A stretch of DNA of 64,000 nucleotides, from the NCBI RefSeq assembly GCF_000018145.1, contig NC_009952.1, forward strand, positions 551,001 to 615,000, given 5' to 3'. The notes beneath the pieces were generated by a model. It had not been told where the DNA came from and made no database searches. It worked only from the letters and a program-made list of their open reading frames with translations. The translations under genes and the position numbers were made by a program. Within the stretch, counting starts at the first letter, position 1. Each line of letters starts with the position of its first letter. This DNA comes from Dinoroseobacter shibae DFL 12 = DSM 16493. Its GTDB lineage: Bacteria; Pseudomonadota; Alphaproteobacteria; Rhodobacterales; Rhodobacteraceae. Of the stretch, positions 7,999-15,725 are shown one piece after another.

Positions 7999-10026
7999 AT
8001 GCTAAAACAGGCACTTACCATCACGACTGTTCTCGTAACCGCCACTGGGCTATCTGCGCGGATCAGCGCCGCGCAGGACGCCACAGCCCTGGAAGCCATC
8101 ACCGTCCTGGGCACCGGTTTGCCGACCTCTGTCTTCGAAAGCCCATCCAGTGTGACCGTGATCGATGACGGTCAGTTGCGCCGCATCGCGCCTGAGAAGA
8201 TCGGCAGTTACCTCGAAAGCGTCCCGGGCGTCATCATCGGCGAACAGGGCATCCAGCGTATTCAGATCCGGGGCGAGGCGGAGCGCCGGGTTCTGATCAA
8301 GGTCGATGGGCAAGCCCTGACCGACCACACGACCTATGGGCAGCCTGTGCTGGTGGATCCGCTCAACATCGAGCGGATCGAGGTGATCCGGGGGGCGTCG
8401 TCGGTGGTCTCGGGCTCGCGCGCCATTGGCGGGGTGGTCAACATCGTGACCAAACGCGGCGCGCCCGACACCGCGGCAGAGGTCACGTTCGGCGCGGGCT
8501 ATTTCGGCGGCTCGGATGGCTACCGCGCCAGTGGCTCGGTCGGGGGCACCATCGGGGCCTTCGATTACCGGATTACGGCCGGAACGGCCGATTTCGGGGA
8601 CCGCGAGACGCCCGATCGCACGCTGGTGCCTTCGGAAAGTGCCAGTGACAGCCTCGCCGTGCACCTGGGATACCAGATCGATCCGAACCAATACGTGATG
8701 TTCAAAGCCCAGCGTTACGATCAATCGGCGGATGTCTTCACCGACGATCCCGATTTCACGATCACCTTGCCCAATCGGGATCTCACGAAATACTCGGCTT
8801 TCTATGAAGGGACGGACCTCGCGCCCTGGATGCCGAAGCTGAACGCGGATGTCTATTATCAGACCGTCGACCGGGTTTTCGAAAACGATGTGAATACTGG
8901 TGTGCCGCCGTTCGTGCCGAATGCGCCGACGAACATTCAGGGCCTGAGCGATGACGAGGGCAGGACCTGGGGGCTGAATGTGACAGCCGAGTTGTCGATT
9001 TTCGACATCGGGCGCAGCTTTGTCGGGTTCGAGTATGAAGACGACCGTCTCGACACCGCGCGCAGTTCGATTGTCACGGCAAACCCGCCTCCCGGCCCGC
9101 CGGGACCGCCGGTTGTGAGTGTCGATAGCCGCGAGGAAGATGCGAGCATCAAGACCACTTCCCTCTACGCCTTGCAGGAATTCGATCTCTCCGACACGGT
9201 CACGGGCTTTCTGGGCGGGCGGTATTACGCGGTGGATGCAGAGCTTATCCGCAGCACGCGCAGTGCCCCGCGGTCCAATGACGACGACAGGTTTCTCGGC
9301 TCCGCCGGACTGGTCTGGACCCCGAATCCCGAGACGGCGCTGCGCCTGAATATCTCGCAAGGCTACAGTTATCCGTCGCTGGGCCAGCTTTTCCTCGAAA
9401 CTTCCGCAGGCGGCCAAACGGTCATCGGCAATCCCGATCTGGAGCCGGAGACTGCCACCACGCTGGAGCTGGGCGCGCGCTATGACGGGGCGGGCGCAAC
9501 CATCGATGCCACGTTCTTCTATACCGACAGCTCCGACTACATCGAGTTGACAGGGGCAGGTGGCGGCACGCTGAGCTATACCAACATCGCTGCAGCCGAG
9601 GCCTTCGGGCTTGAGGTTCTGGCCGAAACCCGGATTGGGGCAAGCAATTGGTCGCCCTACGCCTCGCTGACCTATGTGCGGCGGGAATTCGATTTCGGCA
9701 ACGGGTTCAAGACCAAGGATTCAGGCACGCCCGAACTGTTCGGTCGCGTCGGTGTGAAATACGATTTTGACTGGTTCGGGATGACCGGGGTGCTGGACGC
9801 GCATGTGCGGGGTGAAACCTCTGCCACCTTGCGGGACGAGACCGGCGCAGTGGTGCGGTCCGGCGACGGGTTCGGCTTGCTGGAGGTCGATGCCTTCGTC
9901 AACATCAGCGAGAACGCGTCGCTGACGGTTGCGCTGAACAACCTGTTGAACACGACCTATGATCCGATCGACCAGATCGAGGGACAGAAGCGGTCGGTTG
10001 ACGTGTTCCTGACCTGGACCTTCTGA
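7999..10026 (+). CDS. hmuR: TonB-dependent haem/haemoglobin receptor
   Basis: 675 residues with a signal peptide (about 1-25). A plug domain runs from about 30 to 160, with typical motifs: VPGVIIGEQG, IQIRGEAERRVLIKVDG, ERIEVIRGASSVVSGSRAIG and GVVNIVTKRG. A 22-strand-type barrel follows, containing the receptor motif GNPDLEPETA near 477. The last residue is Phe (LTWTF), the usual outer-membrane barrel ending. It takes up haem across the outer membrane using TonB-ExbB-ExbD. Haem as substrate is inferred from the adjacent, convergent hmuSTUV genes and from overall resemblance to haem receptors. Confidence 0.87.
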   Translation: MLKQALTITTVLVTATGLSARISAAQDATALEAITVLGTGLPTSVFESPSSVTVIDDGQLRRIAPEKIGSYLESVPGVIIGEQGIQRIQIRGEAERRVLIKVDGQALTDHTTYGQPVLVDPLNIERIEVIRGASSVVSGSRAIGGVVNIVTKRGAPDTAAEVTFGAGYFGGSDGYRASGSVGGTIGAFDYRITAGTADFGDRETPDRTLVPSESASDSLAVHLGYQIDPNQYVMFKAQRYDQSADVFTDDPDFTITLPNRDLTKYSAFYEGTDLAPWMPKLNADVYYQTVDRVFENDVNTGVPPFVPNAPTNIQGLSDDEGRTWGLNVTAELSIFDIGRSFVGFEYEDDRLDTARSSIVTANPPPGPPGPPVVSVDSREEDASIKTTSLYALQEFDLSDTVTGFLGGRYYAVDAELIRSTRSAPRSNDDDRFLGSAGLVWTPNPETALRLNISQGYSYPSLGQLFLETSAGGQTVIGNPDLEPETATTLELGARYDGAGATIDATFFYTDSSDYIELTGAGGGTLSYTNIAAAEAFGLEVLAETRIGASNWSPYASLTYVRREFDFGNGFKTKDSGTPELFGRVGVKYDFDWFGMTGVLDAHVRGETSATLRDETGAVVRSGDGFGLLEVDAFVNISENASLTVALNNLLNTTYDPIDQIEGQKRSVDVFLTWTF

Positions 10027-10053
10027 GCCAGGGGGCGGGCGTTGCGGCGCGTG

Positions 10054-10072
10054 GCCCCACCCATTGTGGGGC
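10054..10072. terminator. Hairpin between the convergent hmuR and hmuV genes
   Basis: A perfect 7-bp stem GCCCCAC / GTGGGGC with a 5-base loop lies between the receptor stop (10026) and the hmuV stop (10072-10074), overlapping the latter. No clear U-run follows on either strand, so it is only a candidate bidirectional terminator. Confidence 0.4.
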
Positions 10073-10854
10073 TACATTTGCGCGGCGTGCGGCAGGATGA
10101 ATGTATGATCGGCCGCGGGGGGCGTGTTGACCCGCACCGCGCAGTCATAGGCTTCGGACAGGTTGGTGTCGGTCAGCACCTGTCGCGGGGTGCCGACGGC
10201 CCGGATCGCGCCGCCTTTGAGAAGGGCGACCTGATCGGCGAACATCGCCGTCAGGTTCAGGTCATGCATCACGGCGATCACGCCGCCGCCGCGCGCCGCG
10301 TAGTCCGCCGCAATCCGCATGATACCGAGCTGATGCCCGATATCGAGGCTCGACACAGGCTCGTCCAGAAAAAGCCAGCACGGGCCCTCGGCCGAGACCG
10401 GCTCCCAAACTTGGCAGAGCACGCGGGCCAGTTGGACCCGCTGCTGCTCGCCGCCCGAAAGTTCCTGGTAGTAGCGGTCTTCGTACCCGCTCAGGCCGAC
10501 CTTTTGCAGGGCCTGCAAGGGCAGGGTACGCCGCGCCGCATGACGCCCCGCCTCCAGCCCCATGGTAATCACTTCGATAACGGTGAAGGGAAAGGCGAGC
10601 GAGGCCGCCTGCGGCAGCACCCCGCGCATCGCCGCCAGCGCCCAGGGTTTGGCCGACGCGGTCTGCAGTCCGTTCAGGCGCACGTCGCCCGAAGCGCCGA
10701 TCTCGCCCACCAGCGCGCGCAGCAGGGTGGTCTTGCCCGAGCCGTTGGGCCCGACGATCGCCGTCAGCGCCCCGGGTTGCGCGGTGAAATCGACGCCCGA
10801 CAGGACATCCCGGCGACCCAGCCTGACGGTGATATTTCGCGCATGCAGGCTCAC
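10072..10854 (-). CDS. hmuV: Haem ABC transporter ATP-binding protein
   Basis: 260 residues from a GTG at 10854, which makes a GTGA overlap with the hmuU stop. It has all ABC-ATPase motifs: Walker A GPNGSGKTT (about 35-43), signature LSGGEQQRVQLAR, Walker B CWLFLDEP followed by SSLD, and the switch His (VMHDLN). It powers haem import through HmuU, with HmuT delivering the ligand. FecE/BtuD-type importers have about this length. The final gene of the hmu operon. Confidence 0.92.
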   Translation of the reverse strand: MSLHARNITVRLGRRDVLSGVDFTAQPGALTAIVGPNGSGKTTLLRALVGEIGASGDVRLNGLQTASAKPWALAAMRGVLPQAASLAFPFTVIEVITMGLEAGRHAARRTLPLQALQKVGLSGYEDRYYQELSGGEQQRVQLARVLCQVWEPVSAEGPCWLFLDEPVSSLDIGHQLGIMRIAADYAARGGGVIAVMHDLNLTAMFADQVALLKGGAIRAVGTPRQVLTDTNLSEAYDCAVRVNTPPAADHTFILPHAAQM

Positions 10855-11933
10855 AGGTCCACGACCCCCCGCGCGCGCAGCAGGATCCACAAGAATACCG
10901 GCGCGCCCAGAACCGCGGTGACGATGCCAATGGGCAATTCCGCAGGTGCGATGATGGTTCGGCTGATGCAGTCGGCCAGCACCAGAAGGCTCGCGCCCAA
11001 GAGCGCCGCATTCGGCAACAGCGTCCGGTGATCCGGTCCGACTGCGATGCGCAACAGATGGGGCACCACGATGCCCACGAACCCGATGCCGCCCGACACC
11101 GCGACAGCCGCGCCCGTGGCGCTGGCCACGATCAGGATGGCGCCGGTTTTGAGCCGTTCCAGCGCCACGCCCATATGGGCCGCCGCGGCCTCGCCCAAGG
11201 CCATTCCGTTCAATCCCCGTGCCAGCAAGGGCGCCGACAGGAACGCCACCGCGATCAAGGGGCCCGCGATCAGCACCTTGGTCCAAGTCGCCCCGGCCAG
11301 GGAGCCCAGCCCCCAGAAGGTCAAATCCCGCAACTGCCTGTCATCGGCGATGTAGACCAGGATCCCGGACAGCGCCCCGGTCAAGGCGGCCAGGGCGATC
11401 CCGGCCAGGAGCATGGTCGCGACCGACGTCCGCCCGCGCCTGGTCGAAACCTTGTAAAGCAGGATCGTGCTGCCCCAGCCCCCGGCGAAGGCCGCCAGCG
11501 GGATCAGGTAATTGCCCAAGGCATCGATGAAAAAGGCCGGAAGGGCCGCACCGAGCACGATCGCCAGAATCGCGCCCAGACCGGCGCCGGCGCTGACCCC
11601 AACGATGCCGGGATCGGCCAGCGGGTTGCGGAACAGTCCCTGCATCACGGCCCCCGCCACCGCAAGGGCGGCGCCGACCAGCAACCCGAGTGCCAGTCGC
11701 GGCAGGCGGATGTCGAACAGGATCACCTGCGCCCCCGCATCCAGTGTGCCGGTGCGGATCCAGTCTGCGACCGCGGCACGCACCTGTGCCCCCGCCGCCC
11801 CGATCCCCAAAGAGAACGCAGATACGGCAAGCAGAAATATCCAGAGCCACAGATGCAGTCGCATCGCGCGGGCATACCGCCCCCCCTCGGCGCCCGCGGC
11901 GGTTCCGGCCTGATGGCTCAGATCAGTTGCCAT
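10851..11933 (-). CDS. hmuU: Haem ABC transporter permease (FecCD/BtuC family)
   Basis: 360 residues starting at the ATG at 11933 (MATDLSHQ), which overlaps the end of hmuT by 11 bases. About ten hydrophobic helices and the FecCD landmarks are visible: LPRLALGLLVGAALAVAGAV, FRNPLADPGIVGVSAGAGLG and GGIGFVGIVVPHLLR, the last being the coupling region. It forms the inner-membrane channel with HmuV. The long open frame upstream of this start lies inside hmuT and was not used. Confidence 0.92.
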   Translation of the reverse strand: MATDLSHQAGTAAGAEGGRYARAMRLHLWLWIFLLAVSAFSLGIGAAGAQVRAAVADWIRTGTLDAGAQVILFDIRLPRLALGLLVGAALAVAGAVMQGLFRNPLADPGIVGVSAGAGLGAILAIVLGAALPAFFIDALGNYLIPLAAFAGGWGSTILLYKVSTRRGRTSVATMLLAGIALAALTGALSGILVYIADDRQLRDLTFWGLGSLAGATWTKVLIAGPLIAVAFLSAPLLARGLNGMALGEAAAAHMGVALERLKTGAILIVASATGAAVAVSGGIGFVGIVVPHLLRIAVGPDHRTLLPNAALLGASLLVLADCISRTIIAPAELPIGIVTAVLGAPVFLWILLRARGVVDL

Positions 11934-12759
11934 AGAGCGCAAGGGACAAGTCGCGGACCGCCTGTGCTGTTCGTGGGCCGAACCCGAGCAGGAACAGGCC
12001 ATCCATCCGGACCACCGCACGGTTCTGCGCGGCCGGTGTGCTGGCCAGCGCGGGCATGGCCAGAAGTTCGTCCACCGCAACATCGTGATCTCCGCCCCGG
12101 TCCATCATCAGGATCAGGTCGGGTGCCAGTGCGGTAACGGCCTCGTCGTTCAGGGGCTTGTAGCCTTCGAAACCGGTATTGGCATTGACGCCGCCGGCCA
12201 GGGTGATCATCGCCGCTGCGGCGGTGTCTGTGCCCGATGCGAGGATCCGCCCCCCTTGGGTCGACAGGATGAACAGCACGCGCTTGGGATCATCCCCGTC
12301 GGAAAGTTCCGCAACGCGGGCGCGCGCCTTCTCCAGGTCGCTCTTGACAGCCTCGGCAAGCTCCGCCCCCCGCTCCGGGACGCCAAGCGCGTCGCTGATG
12401 GTCATGATCTTGCTCACCAGGCCCTCTGCATCGGGCTGGTTCGGGACCATGACGATCGGAACCCTCGCGGAGGTCAGAACATCGAGCGCCTCGGCAGGGC
12501 CGGCGCCCTCGTCGGCGATGATCAGATCCGGCGCGAGGCTCAGCACGCCCTCCGGCGACAATGCGCGCATGTAACCGACATCCGGCAACGCTTCGGCCTC
12601 GGGGGGGAAGACCGACGTGGTGTCCCGGCCCACAAGCCGCGCGTCTTCGCCCAAGGCATAGACAATCTCCGTGATCGCCCCGCCGATGGCCAGAACCCGG
12701 TCCGAGGCAAGCACCGGACCGGTCACGAGAAACAGGATCAGGGCAAGTCGAAACATCAT
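11923..12759 (-). CDS. hmuT: Periplasmic haem-binding protein
   Basis: 278 residues from the first of two adjacent ATGs (12759), which forms an ATGA overlap with the hmuS stop. Signal peptide MMFRLALILFLVTGPVLA. It is a class III (TroA/BtuF-like) substrate-binding protein: RVLAIGGAITEIVYALGEDA at the start of the first lobe and PDLIIADEGAG later, with a long linking helix. It delivers haem to HmuUV. Length fits the family (about 280-300). Further open frame upstream of this start lies within hmuS. Confidence 0.9.
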   Translation of the reverse strand: MMFRLALILFLVTGPVLASDRVLAIGGAITEIVYALGEDARLVGRDTTSVFPPEAEALPDVGYMRALSPEGVLSLAPDLIIADEGAGPAEALDVLTSARVPIVMVPNQPDAEGLVSKIMTISDALGVPERGAELAEAVKSDLEKARARVAELSDGDDPKRVLFILSTQGGRILASGTDTAAAAMITLAGGVNANTGFEGYKPLNDEAVTALAPDLILMMDRGGDHDVAVDELLAMPALASTPAAQNRAVVRMDGLFLLGFGPRTAQAVRDLSLALYGN

Positions 12760-13787
12760 GCCGTGGTCTCCTGTGTCGGCAAGCCGTTGACGATCTCGGT
12801 GAACGCGGTGCGGGTATCCTTGCCTTCCTTCGGAACGCCGAACGCCTGAAGGATCAGGACACCGTCGGCGTCGAACGCCTCGACCGAGACAGCCGGGCCG
12901 CGTTGTGTCGGCTTTTCGACCTGCCAGACCTCCGCGACCTTGTCGCCGCGCAGATGGAGGTTGAAGTCCGGGTCCAGCACGTTCACCCAGGGGCCCATCG
13001 GCTCTATCCGCCGAAGGGGGCCGGTGTGGATTTCGATGCAGCCGCGATTGCCGACGAACAGCATGATCTCGAATCCCGCAACCTGTATCGCGCGCAACAT
13101 CGTGTCCACTGCCGAAGGCGCAAGCGGCCGCACGAAGGGGGGTTCCGCAATCCGATAGGCGCCCAACCGGTTCATTTTCAGCTTGGCGCAGAGGCGCAGG
13201 AATTGGTGAGTGTCGGTGAGCCGTGCCCACTCCTTGAGCAGGATGTCGCGCTTGTCGAGATTGATCCGCGCGCCCTCGGGCGGCTCCCGATCCTTCAGGG
13301 CCAAGGTGTCGGTTTGCGCGGGCAGGGCGAGGTCCGATTGCAGCCGTGTCCAGGCCGCCATGTCCGCGCCGTCGCGCAGATAGGCCTTGTGCACCGCATC
13401 GCCTGCGGCGTCGAACACCTGCACGCTGTGGCGCAGACCGCTCTTGACCTGCTCGGAGACCGCGAAGGCATGCACCCAGTGGCGCGGAAACATCCGCAAA
13501 TCGATCCCCTCGTTGAGGGTCATCGTCGCGTGATCGCCCCCGTGGTAGTCGGTATATTCCCCATCCTTTTCGATGACGCAGGCGTCGTTGCGCGTGAGCG
13601 CCATCATCGGGCCGAGGGCCCCGAGGGCCGGGATCAGGTCGTTTGGATGCGGGCGCAGCGCCACGGCATCATGCCCGACCTGCGCCGCGACCAGCGCGGC
13701 CTCCGGCAGCCCGAGCGCCTGGGCTATGTCGCGCGCGCGCCCGGCCTTGTGGGTGCGCGCCTCCCGGATCTCTTTTGCATCTAACAT
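12756..13787 (-). CDS. hmuS: Haem transport/degrading protein HmuS (HemS/ChuS family)
   Basis: 343 residues from the ATG at 13787, preceded by CGGGAGA. This is a cytoplasmic protein that receives imported haem and, in studied relatives, stores or degrades it. The family shows two similar halves of roughly 165 residues, visible here in the repeated pattern MMALTRNDACVIEKDGEY in the first half and IMLFVGNRGCIEIHTGPL in the second. Both halves are followed by lines of the type FNLHLRGDKVAEVW. It is located between the 146-aa gene and hmuT in the same operon. Confidence 0.9.
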   Translation of the reverse strand: MLDAKEIREARTHKAGRARDIAQALGLPEAALVAAQVGHDAVALRPHPNDLIPALGALGPMMALTRNDACVIEKDGEYTDYHGGDHATMTLNEGIDLRMFPRHWVHAFAVSEQVKSGLRHSVQVFDAAGDAVHKAYLRDGADMAAWTRLQSDLALPAQTDTLALKDREPPEGARINLDKRDILLKEWARLTDTHQFLRLCAKLKMNRLGAYRIAEPPFVRPLAPSAVDTMLRAIQVAGFEIMLFVGNRGCIEIHTGPLRRIEPMGPWVNVLDPDFNLHLRGDKVAEVWQVEKPTQRGPAVSVEAFDADGVLILQAFGVPKEGKDTRTAFTEIVNGLPTQETTA

Positions 13788-13853
13788 GGCAGTCTCCCGA
13801 AACTGGCTGCTGGGGGCGTTGGATTGGGGCGCAATCACGATGCGACTGCGCGT

Positions 13854-14294
13854 TCAGGACATGGGCTGCATTTCCAGCGCGTCGGTTGCGTTGATCAGTC
13901 GTGTTTGCGCGGCCAGGAACGTGTCCACCGGGTTGGTTTCGCAAAGCAGCATCGCGTAGGAGAATGCCACGGGGCGCCGCCCCTCCCGCAGGGCGATGAA
14001 GCTGCGCATGAACAACCCCTCATGTTCCGACAGAAGCCGCGCGCAGTTTGCGCAATGGGGATTGTTGAACCGGAAACAGGATTGGCGCGCCTGTCGCATC
14101 GCCTGCACCGCACCGAGCACAAGGCTCGCGACGCGGACCCCGTCGATCTCGCCATAGGTCAGGGTCGGGCATTTGAACCCAAGCAACCAGCTCTGGTGTT
14201 CGGGGTTTGCAAAGCTCTCGAAAAAGTAGCGCGCGGTCTGAAGAACGACCTGATCGCGGGGCTCCAGGCCGGCCTTTTCGATGCGCACCGACAT
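13854..14294 (-). CDS. Unknown conserved-looking protein at the head of the haem operon
   Basis: 146 residues from the ATG at 14294 (MSVRIEKAG), preceded by AGGAG ten bases upstream; an earlier in-frame ATG at 14354 has a poorer site. I recognise no family. It has no signal peptide or membrane segment and is probably cytoplasmic. A compact Cys cluster, HCANC, sits near 89-93 within NNPHCANCARLLSEHE, preceded by another Cys (RQSCFRFNN). It is 66 bases before hmuS and probably co-transcribed, so a role in haem handling or metal/haem sensing is plausible but unproven. Confidence 0.65.
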   Translation of the reverse strand: MSVRIEKAGLEPRDQVVLQTARYFFESFANPEHQSWLLGFKCPTLTYGEIDGVRVASLVLGAVQAMRQARQSCFRFNNPHCANCARLLSEHEGLFMRSFIALREGRRPVAFSYAMLLCETNPVDTFLAAQTRLINATDALEMQPMS

Positions 14295-14765
14295 GGGGTC
14301 GTTTCTCCTGCCGCAGCAGCTTTCGGTCGTGCGCGGGCCTTGGTGGTCAAACATCGATAACGGCTCCGCTTCGGATGGGCGCAAGGCCAGGCTGTTGCGG
14401 AGCGTTCCAGGCGGCGCGGAACGGGTTGGAAAGGAATAGATGTAAAAGCATGTCCAGCCTCCTTTGTTGCAATGCGCGAAGAGATGCGCACCGTTGCAAC
14501 GATCACAATGGAGCCGGGCTCAGATCGAGGCTTGGCTGGGCAAATTAATCCTGACAGAACTTATCGGGAATTGCAAGGCTGGTCATGCTCGGGGGTGGGC
14601 CATTGCAGAAGCGTACAGCAATCAAAGCTTAGTGCTGTCTGCTTCGGCGCATTTCTCGATCTCAGATTGGTGGCATGGGCGCCGAGGTTGTCATCTTTGA
14701 GGATTAGCTTGTCGTCCAACCGGATGCCGTTTTCGATTTGTTGCATCGGGGCTCGCCTTTGACCG
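14295..14765. other. Upstream region of the hmu operon
   Basis: 471 bases between the 146-aa gene and the end of lysR. It contains the 34-aa leader ORF (14347-14451) and two GTTGCAA elements at 14466-14472 and 14493-14499, with a GCGC/GCGC inverted repeat between them. This is where the hmu promoter and operator should lie. A 61-aa reverse frame at 14561-14746 is not supported. Confidence 0.45.
14347..14451 (-). CDS. 34-residue leader ORF upstream of the haem operon
   Basis: ATG at 14451, TGA at 14347. It is preceded by AAGGAGG with a six-base spacer, the best ribosome site in the neighbourhood. It encodes a hydrophobic, Leu-rich start (MLLHLFLSNPFRAAWNAP) and ends 52 bases before the start of the 146-aa gene. 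No match to HemP or another known small haem protein was recognised. It may be a short functional peptide or a translated leader controlling the operon. Confidence 0.5.
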   Translation of the reverse strand: MLLHLFLSNPFRAAWNAPQQPGLAPIRSGAVIDV

Positions 14766-15635
14766 TTAGTCTTTCAGCAGGTCCCAGAACGCGGCAACTG
14801 GACCCCGCATCCGGCCGTTATCCTGCCTGATCTTGCGCAGTTCACGCTGACTGGTGGAGTGGGCAGGGACGAAGAACTCCACACCGTCGGGCTGATTGCG
14901 CACGGCATCGAAGGGCAGGATGCTTGCCCCGAATCCACGTTTGACAAACGACAGGATCGCCGTGGTGTTCCGCGCCTCCAAAGTGCTGGCGATCCTCATC
15001 TCCGCAACCAGAGGATCATCGACCAGTTCGCACAGCGGATTCGAAATCAGAGGCTCCCGTTTCAACAAATCCCATCCCGACATGCCCTGAGTATTCATGT
15101 GCGCGAGGTGTATGGCCCCTCCTTCGACACAAACGATCCCCAAATCATCCGAGCGAATGCGCGTGCCCTCCGGTGTGTCGCGAGGCTGTGCCGAAACGAT
15201 CCCAATATCGGCCGCGTCGCGCTGGATGCGTGCGCGCACGGCGGCGCTATCGACGTCGCTGATCTCGATGCGCACATCAGGGTGTGCTTTGCGGAAAGCT
15301 TCGATCACATCCGGCAAAAGCGCCACTGTGGCGGAAGGCACCGCCGCGATGCGCACGATCCCGCCCGCGGACATGGCGTGACGGCGAATGGCAGCGACAC
15401 TGCGGTCGAAGACATCCGTGGCGCGCTGGCTTTCTTCAAGCACAAGCTGTCCCAGGGGTGTCAGACGGCTTTTGCGGTCAGTCTCGAACAAAGGCGCGCC
15501 TATGTCGTCCTCAAGCTGCGCCAACATCATCGACACCGCGGAGGGCGAGCGTCCCAAAACCGCGGCCGCGCCTGCCAGTGTTCCTTGCGTCGCCACCACC
15601 GAGAAGGTTCTCAGCATTTCGAGCTTGATAGGCAT
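14766..15635 (-). CDS. LysR family transcriptional regulator
   Basis: 289 residues, start ATG at 15635. The N-terminal winged helix-turn-helix is clear (LRTFSVVATQGTLAGAAAVL, then GRSPSAVSMMLAQLEDDIG, about 8-46), followed by the co-inducer-binding domain (about 90-285). It is divergent from the aldehyde dehydrogenase operon and separated by 90 bases. That gap holds two identical palindromes of LysR type, the first touching this gene's own start codon, so it probably autoregulates and activates the operon. Its effector is presumably the pathway substrate or an intermediate. Confidence 0.9.
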   Translation of the reverse strand: MPIKLEMLRTFSVVATQGTLAGAAAVLGRSPSAVSMMLAQLEDDIGAPLFETDRKSRLTPLGQLVLEESQRATDVFDRSVAAIRRHAMSAGGIVRIAAVPSATVALLPDVIEAFRKAHPDVRIEISDVDSAAVRARIQRDAADIGIVSAQPRDTPEGTRIRSDDLGIVCVEGGAIHLAHMNTQGMSGWDLLKREPLISNPLCELVDDPLVAEMRIASTLEARNTTAILSFVKRGFGASILPFDAVRNQPDGVEFFVPAHSTSQRELRKIRQDNGRMRGPVAAFWDLLKD

Positions 15636-15649
15636 TCAGCATACCTGAA
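15635..15649. promoter_or_regulatory. LysR-type operator, site 1
   Basis: TTCAG-N5-CTGAA palindrome, containing the T-N11-A pattern of LysR-type sites. It abuts the lysR start codon. The same palindrome recurs 30 bases away. Confidence 0.65.
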
Positions 15650-15664
15650 GATTTCTCCAATTTT

Positions 15665-15679
15665 TTCAGACTGACTGAA
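15665..15679. promoter_or_regulatory. LysR-type operator, site 2
   Basis: A second TTCAG-N5-CTGAA palindrome with the same arms as site 1 but a different central five bases. Its centre is 30 bases from that of site 1, about three helical turns, placing both on one DNA face. It lies 47 bases before the aldehyde dehydrogenase start. Confidence 0.65.
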
Positions 15680-15725
15680 TTAAGCGCAATCGTCTAGGGA
15701 GCAATCAAGCAAACAGGAGAGAGCC

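Noticed and set aside
14561..14746. 61-aa reverse frame considered as a HemP-like haem uptake protein
   Set aside because: It lacks the HemP C-terminal pattern (RLxxxGKLILTK) and a ribosome site; the 34-aa ORF nearer the operon has a far better site.
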